Positions 1-6,718 of a stretch of DNA of 15,838 bases are shown one piece after another. The stretch lies in the NCBI GenBank assembly GCA_002390845.1, contig DGQT01000060.1, positions 1 through 15,838 on the forward strand, read 5' to 3'. The notes beneath the pieces were generated by a model that was not told where the DNA came from, ran no database searches, and worked only from the letters and a program-made list of their open reading frames with translations. Within the stretch, counting starts at the first letter, position 1; the number at the start of each line of letters is the position of its first letter. The position numbers and the translations under genes are program-made. Origin of the DNA: Chitinophagaceae bacterium UBA4407. GTDB taxonomy: Bacteria; Bacteroidota; Bacteroidia; Chitinophagales; Chitinophagaceae.

Positions 1-1591
1 AAACATATTGCATGTTCCAGTTTATGGCATCGCCTGTGGTGCTGTACCCATTGCCCATCCACATTTTTTCGCTAACTAAGCCAGTTAGGCTGGTAAGCTT
101 GCTGCTGTCAGCTTTCATGCTCCAATTAAGTTTTGCCATTTTACCTGAGACAGAAAGGTTTAAATCTGTTTTAACCGTGTCGCCCATTGGTTGCAGCGTG
201 GCAGACAGTTTATCAGGTGTGCCTTTTACTTCAACCGTGAATTCTTTGGTTGCGTTATTTTGTTTGAGTGTGAGTTTGTAGTTACCGCGCAGGTCGTTCC
301 AGCCATTTTCTGTAAGTGTATATTTTTTGCCCTGCACCCAGTTTTGATAGAAGGTTGTTTTTTCATCAAACACAGGGCCGCTTGTAATAATGAAATTGGC
401 TAGCTTGCCAGCATCTAAACTTCCTACTTTATCGTAAGAACCGATCAATGTTGCAGGCGCTTTTGTCAATGCTTCCAATGCCTTGGTACTGCTTAATCCA
501 TTATCAATTGCTTTGCGCAGGTTGGCAAGAAAATCATCCATGCTTTTTAAACCAGAAGTGGTAAGTGAAAAAGTAATGCCTGCTTTCTCAAACATTCCAG
601 GCTGCAATGGTGCCATTTCCCAGTTCTTCATTACGCTTAATGCAACAACTCTCGCATCGTTCGCATCTTCCACATCAACAGCTAAAGGGAAATTAACCGG
701 TAAGATAAAAGCAGCATTGGTTGCTTTCATTTCGGGTATGCGCTGGTATTCGTTGCCGCCGGCTTTTATCATAATGTGTACGCCGGCTTCATCAAAAACT
801 TTATCAGCACGCAGGTCGTTCCATTTATCGTTGCCTTCAAAAATTTGGGGCAGTGCAAGGTTATCATTCCACGCCTGTAAACTCAGGTTGGTGCCTTCAG
901 CTGCAGGGCGGCTTTTATACCATTGAGCATCTAAAAATGTTTGGCGAAACAAAGCAATTTCGCCCATTAAAGAATTCGGATAATCCTGTGTTGAAGTACC
1001 TTTATTAAACGAATAAAATGCAGCAGCTTTATCTTTTACCATCAACAGGTTTTCTTTATCGTTACCCAATGTAACAAGTGTGCCGGTGCCCCTCGCCATA
1101 CCATCCTGCATGTGGGTGAGAACTGTTCCAAACCCAATGCCACGCAGGTCTTTTGCCTTATCAGCATTCACATTAAAAAGTTTCGATGCATCAGTTTCCG
1201 GCTTCAATGCTTGGTTCCAGCTATAAGCGCCTTTGGTGTTGCTGATATTCTGGTAATTAAAAAAGTCACCGCCACCTTCGCCTTTGGGTGGGGTTACTCC
1301 GTAATCGCTGAAAAGATCAATAAACGAAGGGTAAATGTATTTGCCTTTGCAATCAACCACTACTGCATCTTTTGGCACAGTAATGTTTGCACCAATGGCA
1401 ATAATTTTGCCCTGCTTAATTACCAGCGTTGCATTTTGCAAAGTCGTTTGCGGGTCTTTAACAATGGTTGCATTGGTAAACGCGAAATAATCAGACCGCT
1501 GATCTGCCACGCCATTTACCGGAAAAGTTTCCTGCGCCATTGCCGCAATGCTTATAATGCAGCACAGCAATAACAGTTTCACATGTGTCAT
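1..1591 (-). CDS. Secreted amidohydrolase-like protein, N-terminal part (partial)
   Basis: The frame is open from the ATG at 1589-1591 to the left edge, about 530 codons with no stop, so the C-terminus lies outside the window. Residues 1-19 form a signal peptide (MTHVKLLLLCCIISIAAMA, then QE), so the product is exported, probably to the periplasm. The text then follows the amidohydrolase superfamily plan: a composite beta-domain (ATIVKD, LVIKQGKIIAIGANI), then IYPSFIDLFSDYG near residues 86-98, and late motifs TKALEALTKAPATLIG and GSLDAGKLANFIITSG near 369-405. At the place where active members carry the metal-binding HxH (usually IDxHxH) this protein has FxD, so this half is probably not a metal hydrolase. 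As I recall the family, similar Bacteroidota proteins of about 1000 residues have a degenerate first half and an intact second half. The second half would lie to the left. The substrate is unknown. Plus-strand frames inside it are shadows. Confidence 0.85.
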   Translation of the reverse strand, partial: MTHVKLLLLCCIISIAAMAQETFPVNGVADQRSDYFAFTNATIVKDPQTTLQNATLVIKQGKIIAIGANITVPKDAVVVDCKGKYIYPSFIDLFSDYGVTPPKGEGGGDFFNYQNISNTKGAYSWNQALKPETDASKLFNVNADKAKDLRGIGFGTVLTHMQDGMARGTGTLVTLGNDKENLLMVKDKAAAFYSFNKGTSTQDYPNSLMGEIALFRQTFLDAQWYKSRPAAEGTNLSLQAWNDNLALPQIFEGNDKWNDLRADKVFDEAGVHIMIKAGGNEYQRIPEMKATNAAFILPVNFPLAVDVEDANDARVVALSVMKNWEMAPLQPGMFEKAGITFSLTTSGLKSMDDFLANLRKAIDNGLSSTKALEALTKAPATLIGSYDKVGSLDAGKLANFIITSGPVFDEKTTFYQNWVQGKKYTLTENGWNDLRGNYKLTLKQNNATKEFTVEVKGTPDKLSATLQPMGDTVKTDLNLSVSGKMAKLNWSMKADSSKLTSLTGLVSEKMWMGNGYSTTGDAINWNMQYV

Positions 1592-1926
1592 AGAAAATAG
1601 TTATAGGTTTTGAGAGATAAAAAACGAACAATAAAACTAAAGGTTTTTCTTTTGAAGGCAGGAATGAAAATACATAAACGGCGATTAAATTATTGTCTCA
1701 GTCATTTTTTTTATCAGGTAACCTTGCTGCACCACGCCAAATTGCAGGTGCCTGTAAAATTAGCCGTAGGCTGCTTTTATTTAAAGGCACTTTAACCCTG
1801 ATACAGATGAAAAGCATCATTTGATAGATGCAATTAATATAACCTGCGATGGCCTGCACGGTTCTCAATCATTGCAAAAATCAGTGTAACCATAATGAAA
1901 AAATATTGATATTTAACCCATAAAAA
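1592..1926. other. Intergenic region between divergent genes
   Basis: This AT-rich gap separates the divergent amidohydrolase-like gene and the TonB-domain gene. It must hold promoters for both, but I cannot point to a convincing Bacteroidota -33/-7 pair. The only clear structure is the nested hairpin at 1748-1790, listed separately. A 61-codon plus-strand frame at 1610-1795 has no recognisable protein character. Confidence 0.6.
1748..1790. other. Nested imperfect hairpin
   Basis: Three nested perfect stems lie in register. GTGCCT (1748-1753) pairs with AGGCAC (1785-1790), TAAAA (1755-1759) with TTTTA (1775-1779), and AGCC (1762-1765) with GGCT (1769-1772) around a GTA loop. That gives 15 base pairs with small internal loops. 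No T-run follows on either strand in the position expected for a terminator, and no plus-strand gene precedes it. It may be a structured leader, a small palindromic repeat or chance. Confidence 0.4.
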
Positions 1927-2370
1927 ATGCAATTGAAAACAGTCATCACATTGGCGGCAGCAATATTCTGCATACAGGCAAATGCCCAAAAAGATACAGC
2001 AACAGCTAACACAGATACTGCAAAAAAAGAATTTATAACCGTACAGGTAGAAGCACAGTTTCCGGGCGGTGCAAAAGGCTGGCAAAAATACCTTGAGGCA
2101 AACCTTAATGCAGATTTGGGGGCTAAATATTTAAAACCTAAAAAGGGGCAAATCATAACCCAGGTTGCCATCGTTTCTTTTCTTGTAAACACCAATGGCG
2201 AAATATCTGAAGTGCAATTGATAAACCCCGACGATGTTCACAAAAAGCTAGGTGCAGAAACGGTACGTGTAATTAAAGAAGGCCCAAGGTGGGTGCCCGC
2301 AACACAGAATGGAAAGAAAGTAATTTACCGGCAAAAGCAGTCTGTGACCTGGCAGGTTTCGGGGGAATAA
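1927..2370 (+). CDS. Small secreted protein with TonB C-terminal domain
   Basis: 147 residues. Residues 1-20 form a signal peptide ending ANA before Q21. A short Thr/Ala-rich linker follows, then a TonB C-terminal domain from about residue 38 to the end. Recognisable family features are the opening VEAQFPGGAKGWQKYL, the strand IVSFLVNTNGEISEVQLINP, GPRWVPATQNGKKV, and the closing strand SVTWQV. In classical TonB this domain contacts TonB-dependent outer-membrane receptors, but here there is no N-terminal anchor helix or proline-rich spanner. The product is therefore a free periplasmic domain and probably not an energy transducer by itself. It stands alone, with element A beginning 16 nt after its stop. 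Its role is unknown; the domain call is fairly secure. Confidence 0.85.
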   Translation: MQLKTVITLAAAIFCIQANAQKDTATANTDTAKKEFITVQVEAQFPGGAKGWQKYLEANLNADLGAKYLKPKKGQIITQVAIVSFLVNTNGEISEVQLINPDDVHKKLGAETVRVIKEGPRWVPATQNGKKVIYRQKQSVTWQVSGE

Positions 2371-2386
2371 AAAATGGGATTTATAG

Positions 2387-2458
2387 TTTTTTGTTTACAA
2401 ACTTTAATGCTGCTATTATCGGTTGTTGTGTCACTCACTTGTACGTTCTGTAATTCTA
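2387..2458 (+). repeat. Dispersed intergenic element, copy A
   Basis: A T6 run at 2387-2392 is followed 41 nt later by the dyad GTGTCAC at 2428-2434 and then TCACTTGTACGTTCTGTAAT. It lies 3' of the TonB-domain gene in the same sense. It is the same length as copy C (72 nt), and the 34 nt at 2425-2458 match copy C with three mismatches. Confidence 0.8.
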
Positions 2459-2613
2459 CGGAACTTTTACCTAAGCGGTGATTATGGAGAAAGTGGTTCG
2501 TAATAACCTAACCCTGGCGAAGCCATTACAACCCGTAAGTAAAAGATTCATTTTAAAAGGGTGCATTTCAAATTTTCGCTTCGATAAAGCTTCATAGCAG
2601 CACTAAAGATGAA

Positions 2614-2666
2614 AGGATTGCGAAGCAACGAAGATGCCACAAGGCTTTGCTGCTGGTATAAAAAAA
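2614..2666 (-). repeat. Dispersed intergenic element, copy I
   Basis: Read on the minus strand, the T-run (2666 downward) is followed by ATACCAGC, TGGCATCTTCG and the degenerate dyad GCTTCGC at 2626-2620, 40 nt from the T-run. It then ends in AATCC, a tail seen elsewhere only in copy B. It sits upstream of the beta-helix gene with its T-run side toward that gene. Confidence 0.65.
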
Positions 2667-2724
2667 ATTCTTGCTGTATTCACGAAAGCGAATTCGTAAT
2701 TTTAGTATCCACTAATCAATTGCC

Positions 2725-3909
2725 ATGCGCCAGTTAATTTTCTTCTGTTGCTGCCTTACAGTAGTTACAACGTTTGCTCAGCAACCGCTTTACAAACAAC
2801 TGCAAACAAAACTGATCGAAGCCAATAACGGCGATACCATTCGCCTGCCGGAAGGAACATTTAGCATGCCCGGTAGTTTAAGCATGGAAGGCAAGAATGA
2901 TATTGTAATTCTTGGTGCCGGAATGGATAAAACAATCCTGTCTTTTAAAGACCAGGTTACCGGTGCCGAAGGCATGAAGATCAGCAACGGCAGGCATATT
3001 AAACTGGTTGATTTTACAGTACAGGATGCAAAGGGTGATTGCATAAAAGTGCAGCAGGTTAACGGCCTTGTGTTTAAAAATATAAAAGCAGAATGGACGG
3101 GCAAACCCAGCAGTAAAAACGGCGGCTATGCCTTGTACCCGGTGCAATGCCAGAATGTGCTGATTGATGGCTGCTGGGCTATTGGCGCATCTGATGCAGG
3201 TATTTATGTGGGCCAGTCGAAAAATATTATTGTACGCAACAGCAAGGCATACCACAACGTTGCAGGCATAGAGATCGAGAACTCTTCTTATGCTGATGTG
3301 TATGATAATGAAGCCTGGGAGAACACAGGGGGCATACTGGTGTTTGACCTTCCTGATCTTCCGGTAAAACTTGGTACGCAGTCAAGGGTTTTTCGTAACA
3401 ATATCCATGACAACAACCATATTAATTTTGCGCCTAAAGGAAATATTGTAGCTAAAGTTCCATTGGGCACGGGTATGTTATTGCTTGCTTCGCAGCAGAG
3501 TGAAGTTTTTGAAAATAACATTATCAACAACCGTACTTCGGGTATCTCTGTTGTTAGTTATTTTATGAGTGAGAACCCAATTAAAGACAGCCTTTACGAA
3601 CCTTATCCACACGATGCTTATATCCATGATAATACCCTGACGCGAAAAAAACAACGGGCAACAGGCCGTGGAAGAATTGGCCAGATGTACCGCTTTAAAT
3701 TGAAGTTTGGAAAGGATGTGCCGCATATTATGTACGACGGAATTACAGATGAAAAAAATAATACACAGGTGATCTGCCTTTATAATAATCACGAAGAAAC
3801 ATTTGCCAATATTGATGCCGGGAATGGGTTTAAAAACAAGAGCCGCGATATAAAACCCTACCAATGCAAAGGCAAATCTTATGAACCCGTAAAATTAGAA
3901 TGGGAGTGA
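2725..3909 (+). CDS. Secreted parallel beta-helix protein (TIGR03805-like)
   Basis: 394 residues with a signal peptide (residues 1-18, ending TFA before QQ). Residues 22-75 have the usual start of right-handed beta-helix proteins (LIEANNGDTIRLPEGTF, then VILGAGMDKTIL). Repeated coils of the pattern I-x-V/I-x-N-x-x-A/S follow: FTVQDAKGDCIKV, NVLIDGCWAIGASDAGIYV, NIIVRNSKAYHNVAGIEI, VYDNEAWENTGGILVF, and more to about residue 310. The last 80 residues leave the repeat pattern. The fold resembles pectate lyases, but no lyase catalytic set can be pointed to. The stop overlaps the next ATG by 10 nt, so the two genes are translationally coupled. The overlap with a CxxCH protein matches the recurrent TIGR03805/TIGR03806 pair, whose function is unknown. 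Fold and pairing are well supported; the reaction is not. Confidence 0.85.
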   Translation: MRQLIFFCCCLTVVTTFAQQPLYKQLQTKLIEANNGDTIRLPEGTFSMPGSLSMEGKNDIVILGAGMDKTILSFKDQVTGAEGMKISNGRHIKLVDFTVQDAKGDCIKVQQVNGLVFKNIKAEWTGKPSSKNGGYALYPVQCQNVLIDGCWAIGASDAGIYVGQSKNIIVRNSKAYHNVAGIEIENSSYADVYDNEAWENTGGILVFDLPDLPVKLGTQSRVFRNNIHDNNHINFAPKGNIVAKVPLGTGMLLLASQQSEVFENNIINNRTSGISVVSYFMSENPIKDSLYEPYPHDAYIHDNTLTRKKQRATGRGRIGQMYRFKLKFGKDVPHIMYDGITDEKNNTQVICLYNNHEETFANIDAGNGFKNKSRDIKPYQCKGKSYEPVKLEWE

Positions 3910-4991
3910 AATTTTTACTGAGCAATAATATTTTAAAAATCAGCAGCATACTGGCCATGTTGGTTTTTCTGCTGTCGTTTTCTTTAGCGAAAAATGAAGC
4001 AGGCAACAGCTTTTCGCCGAAAGAAAAATTATCGGAGTACGGGTTCTTTTCCGGAGAGCTGAAGCAATTACAACCATCAGAAAATGTTGTGCCTTACGAA
4101 TTAAACTCAACCTTGTTTTCTAACTATGCAGAGAAGCTTCGGTTTGTTTATATGCCTGCAGGCAAACAGGTTTTGTATAAAGGAAATGGCGTGCTCGATT
4201 TCCCCGAAGGAACTTACCTCATCAAAAACTTTTACTATCCTTTAGATTTCCGCCATCCTGAAAAAGGCCGGCGCATTATTGAAACCCGTTTGCTGGTGCA
4301 TACCAACGAGGGCTGGCAGGCCTGGCCTTATTACTGGAACGATGAGCAGACCGAAGCTTATTACGATGTGGCCGGAGAAACAACCGAAGTAAATTACATA
4401 AACGAAAATGGCAAAAAAGTAAAAGCTCCATATTATGTACCCAATAAAAATGAGTGCAAAGGTTGCCATAGTTATCAGCAGCAAATGCAACCCATTGGCC
4501 CTTCTGTTGCAGAAATGAATAAGGAAATGAATTATGGCAGCAACTCAATAAACCAATTATTATACTGGAAAGAAAAAGGATTAATTGCCGGGCTTCCGGA
4601 AATCAATACGATACCCAAAATGCCCGTATGGAACAATGCACAAACAGGTACGGTTAATGAAAGGGCAAGGGCTTATCTCGATATCAATTGTGCACATTGC
4701 CACCGTACCGGCGGTCCCGCAGAAACATCTGGATTGTTGCTTACCTACAACCAGCAGGATGCAAGAGCAACAGGCATAAACAAAACTCCGGTTGCTACGG
4801 GCAAAGGCTCGGCAGGCCGCTTGTTTGATATTGTTCCCGGCAAGCCCGACGAATCTATTTTGCTCCATCGCATGCAAACGACCGATCCCGGCGAAGCAAT
4901 GCCCGAACTGGGCCGCGAGCAGGTGCACCGCGAAGCTGTTGAACTTATTTATACGTGGATAAAAAGTATGGATGCAAATACAGGGAAATAA
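3900..4991 (+). CDS. Exported di-haem cytochrome-like protein (SO2930/HNE_0200 family, TIGR03806-like)
   Basis: 363 residues. A hydrophobic signal or anchor segment spans residues 14-30. The middle region has FFSGELKQLQPSENVVPYELNSTLFSNYAEKLRF (48-82), PEGTYLIKNFYYPLDF (102-117) and WPYYWNDEQTEAYY (142-155). Two haem-c attachment motifs follow: CKGCH at 186-190 and CAHCH at 264-268. The second opens a cytochrome-like C-terminal domain with PGKPDESILLHRM (313-325) and GEAMPELG (331-338); Met334 is a plausible axial ligand. This order fits the SO2930/HNE_0200 family known to occur next to or fused with parallel beta-helix proteins, as here. It is probably periplasmic, doing electron transfer or oxidation coupled to its beta-helix partner; the substrate is unknown. 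The start overlaps the upstream stop by 10 nt. The haem motifs are seen directly; the family name rests on memory of the domain layout. Confidence 0.85.
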   Translation: MGVKFLLSNNILKISSILAMLVFLLSFSLAKNEAGNSFSPKEKLSEYGFFSGELKQLQPSENVVPYELNSTLFSNYAEKLRFVYMPAGKQVLYKGNGVLDFPEGTYLIKNFYYPLDFRHPEKGRRIIETRLLVHTNEGWQAWPYYWNDEQTEAYYDVAGETTEVNYINENGKKVKAPYYVPNKNECKGCHSYQQQMQPIGPSVAEMNKEMNYGSNSINQLLYWKEKGLIAGLPEINTIPKMPVWNNAQTGTVNERARAYLDINCAHCHRTGGPAETSGLLLTYNQQDARATGINKTPVATGKGSAGRLFDIVPGKPDESILLHRMQTTDPGEAMPELGREQVHREAVELIYTWIKSMDANTGK

Positions 4992-5125
4992 TTTTTTGTG
5001 CCTGAAAAAGAATATGAATGCAGCTTTACTTCGCTCGATTTACTCTATAATTTCGGTACCTTTTTCAAAGTTTTTCTTAAGGGTTGTTTGAAAATGAATA
5101 ATCGGAATACGGGCAATCGTTTTCA

Positions 5126-5152
5126 TGGCATCTTTTGTTGCGTCGCAATCCG
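5126..5152 (+). repeat. Dispersed intergenic element, copy B (left end diverged)
   Basis: It has TGGCATC, then GTTGCGTCGC with the dyad GCGTCGC at 5140-5146 and the tail AATCC. The T-run expected about 41 nt upstream is missing, so the left boundary is uncertain. It shares the TGGCATCTT segment and AATCC tail with copy I, which sits in inverted orientation on the other side of the beta-helix/cytochrome pair. Confidence 0.6.
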
Positions 5153-5220
5153 TTCATCTGCAGTGCTGCTGGCATCGCCTGCCTGCCCGTAAAGAACGGC
5201 TACACTTCGCTTAAATGCTG

Positions 5221-5301
5221 CCATGAAAGAGGAACCAAGAAACGATCCCGAATGCTTTCGGGAAAGTAAAGCCCCACAAACTGTTTCAGTTTGGCTCAAA
5301 A
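5221..5301 (-). repeat. Hairpin-rich sequence resembling the left end of the dispersed element
   Basis: On the minus strand it begins TTTTGAGCC like copies F and G, then diverges. It contains two perfect hairpins: CAAACTG/CAGTTTG with a TTT loop (5277-5293) and TCCCGAA/TTCGGGA with a TGCT loop (5246-5263). A GGCTTT..ACTTT..ATCGTTTCTTGG series echoes copy H, but the dyad is absent. It may be a hybrid or a different palindromic repeat. No T-run follows either stem, so they are not classical terminators. Confidence 0.4.
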
Positions 5302-5383
5302 TGTATAAATTGAAAAACTATTTTAGAAAAACGATTGTATATAAACAGGTAAAACTTTCTTCAATTATTATTTATTAAATCCT

Positions 5384-6580
5384 ATGCGTACAAATTTCAG
5401 GTTACTTCAAGTGATTTTAATTAGTCTTTCTGTAGTTGCATGCAGTAAAGGAGGCGGTTCTGGCACAACACCCCCATCATTACCATCTGCAAGCATTAGC
5501 AGTGTTTCGGGAGACAGAAACCCTGCCGGATCTGTTTTTAGTTTTACGGTTTCTTTAAGCAGTGCTGCTACAAGCGATGTAACCATTCATTATACAACCG
5601 TTGCGGGAACCGCTTTGGAAACCAAAGACTATGCAGCAGCAGCAGGTACTGTGTCAATTGCTACCGGCAAAACAAGTGCAAATATTGACGTTCAGATAAC
5701 CGGGGACAGTTTGCGCAAACCCAATCAAAGTTTTTATGTACAGCTTGATGCGCCACAAAATTGTACACTAAAAACCAGTAAAGGATTTGGAACCATTATA
5801 AACGAGAATGGCTTATACTTTCCTGTTGACAATGCAGGTTACAGCACGCCTTCAACCTATCCCGGTTATACGCTGGCATGGGCTGATGAATTTAACAGCA
5901 AAACAATTGATGACAATAGCTGGACTTTTGAAAGTGGTAACAATAACGGCTGGGGCAACGGGGAACTTGAAAATTATACGGGAAGATCGCAGAATGCTTT
6001 TGCATCGAATGGCAACCTTATTATCGAAGCAAGGCAGGAAAATTTTGGTGGCAGCCAGTACACTTCTGCAAGAATGATTACAAAGAATAAAAAAATCTTT
6101 AAATATGGGCGTATAGATATCAGGGCAAAGCTGCCTTCTACAAAAGGGATCTGGCCTGCATTGTGGATGCTGGGTAATAATATTGATGCAGTAAGCTGGC
6201 CTGCCTGCGGCGAAATAGATATGATGGAACTGCTTGGCCAGGAACCCAATAAAGTTTATAACACACTTCACTGGGGTGCCACTTTTCAGTTACATGATTC
6301 AAAAGGTTCCAATTATGTTTTGCCAACAGGTTCATTCGATCAGCAGTTTCATGTGTATAGTATGGAATGGCAGGAGAACAGCGTTAAAATTTTTATTGAT
6401 GATCAGCTAACTTATACGTTAACCAGCAATGATGTTTCAGGAAACCCATACCCATTTAACAATGATTTCTTTTTCATTTTTAATATAGCGGTTGGCGGCA
6501 ACTGGCCCGGAGCACCAGATGCAAACACCATATTTCCACAGAGAATGGCAGTTGATTATATAAGGGTGTTTCAGAAGTAA
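5384..6580 (+). CDS. GH16 family beta-glucanase-like lipoprotein with Calx-beta-like domain
   Basis: 398 residues. Residues 1-20 form a lipoprotein signal (LSVVAC, lipidated Cys20), followed by a Ser/Gly/Thr/Pro linker. Residues about 36-140 look like a Calx-beta domain (FSFTVSLSSAATSDVTIHYTT, then GTAL..KDYAAAAGTVSIATGKTSANIDVQI). Residues about 160-398 are a glycoside hydrolase family 16 domain: LAWADEFN, WGNGELENYTGRSQNA, KYGRIDIRAKLP, GIWPALWMLG, and the active-site strand GEIDMMELLG with Glu277 as expected nucleophile, Asp279, and Glu282 as acid/base. WPGAPDANTIFPQRMAVDYIRVFQ closes the beta-sandwich. Family enzymes cut beta-1,3- or mixed beta-1,3/1,4-glucans, galactans or related polymers. 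The ExDxxE spacing fits laminarinase-type members, but the exact substrate cannot be read. All catalytic residues are present. It is a lone gene with no SusC/SusD partners in view. Confidence 0.93.
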   Translation: MRTNFRLLQVILISLSVVACSKGGGSGTTPPSLPSASISSVSGDRNPAGSVFSFTVSLSSAATSDVTIHYTTVAGTALETKDYAAAAGTVSIATGKTSANIDVQITGDSLRKPNQSFYVQLDAPQNCTLKTSKGFGTIINENGLYFPVDNAGYSTPSTYPGYTLAWADEFNSKTIDDNSWTFESGNNNGWGNGELENYTGRSQNAFASNGNLIIEARQENFGGSQYTSARMITKNKKIFKYGRIDIRAKLPSTKGIWPALWMLGNNIDAVSWPACGEIDMMELLGQEPNKVYNTLHWGATFQLHDSKGSNYVLPTGSFDQQFHVYSMEWQENSVKIFIDDQLTYTLTSNDVSGNPYPFNNDFFFIFNIAVGGNWPGAPDANTIFPQRMAVDYIRVFQK

Positions 6581-6609
6581 TTTTATCAGCTATCGGGTGT
6601 ATGCAATCA

Positions 6610-6681
6610 TTTTTTTGTTACGGGCACCATTACTACTATCGCCGTTCGTTGTGTCACTCTCTTGTACTTTCTGTAATACTA
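6610..6681 (+). repeat. Dispersed intergenic element, copy C
   Basis: A T-run (six T at 6611-6616) is followed 40 nt later by the dyad GTGTCAC at 6651-6657, then TCTCTTGTACTTTCTGTAAT. It is 3' of the GH16 gene in the same sense, 29 nt after its stop, between convergent genes. It is closest to copy A. Confidence 0.8.
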
Positions 6682-6718
6682 TTGGGCATAGGCGGGCTTG
6701 TTTACAAAAACAACCAGG

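Larger units (their letters stand above)
2371..2724. other. Intergenic region carrying repeat copies A and I
   Basis: This gap holds two copies of the dispersed element facing each other: A on plus at 2387-2458 and I on minus at 2614-2666, dyads inward and T-runs outward. The roughly 150 bp between them show no gene. The stretch 2671-2724 must carry the promoter of the beta-helix gene. A TTG at 2671 and TAATTTTA at 2697 are a weak, uncertain match to the Bacteroidota promoter pattern. Confidence 0.6.
4992..5383. other. Intergenic region with repeat copy B and two hairpins
   Basis: This gap lies between the cytochrome-like gene and the GH16 lipoprotein gene. It holds copy B on plus (5126-5152) and a minus-strand composite sequence at 5221-5301 with two perfect hairpins. 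TACGGGCA (5108-5115) and TGCCCGTA (5184-5191) form an 8-bp inverted repeat around the dyad of copy B. A 64-codon frame starting at 4998 has no protein-like features and overlaps copy B. The promoter of the GH16 gene should lie between 5302 and 5383, but I see no clear match. Confidence 0.6.

Noticed and set aside
1112..1573. Plus-strand 153-codon open frame
   Set aside because: It lies wholly inside the amidohydrolase-like gene on the other strand, whose translation shows clear family motifs and a signal peptide.
1610..1795. Plus-strand 61-codon open frame
   Set aside because: No recognisable motif; it spans the nested hairpin and intergenic AT-rich sequence.
4998..5192. Plus-strand 64-codon open frame after the cytochrome-like gene
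   Set aside because: It runs through repeat copy B and has no protein-like pattern.
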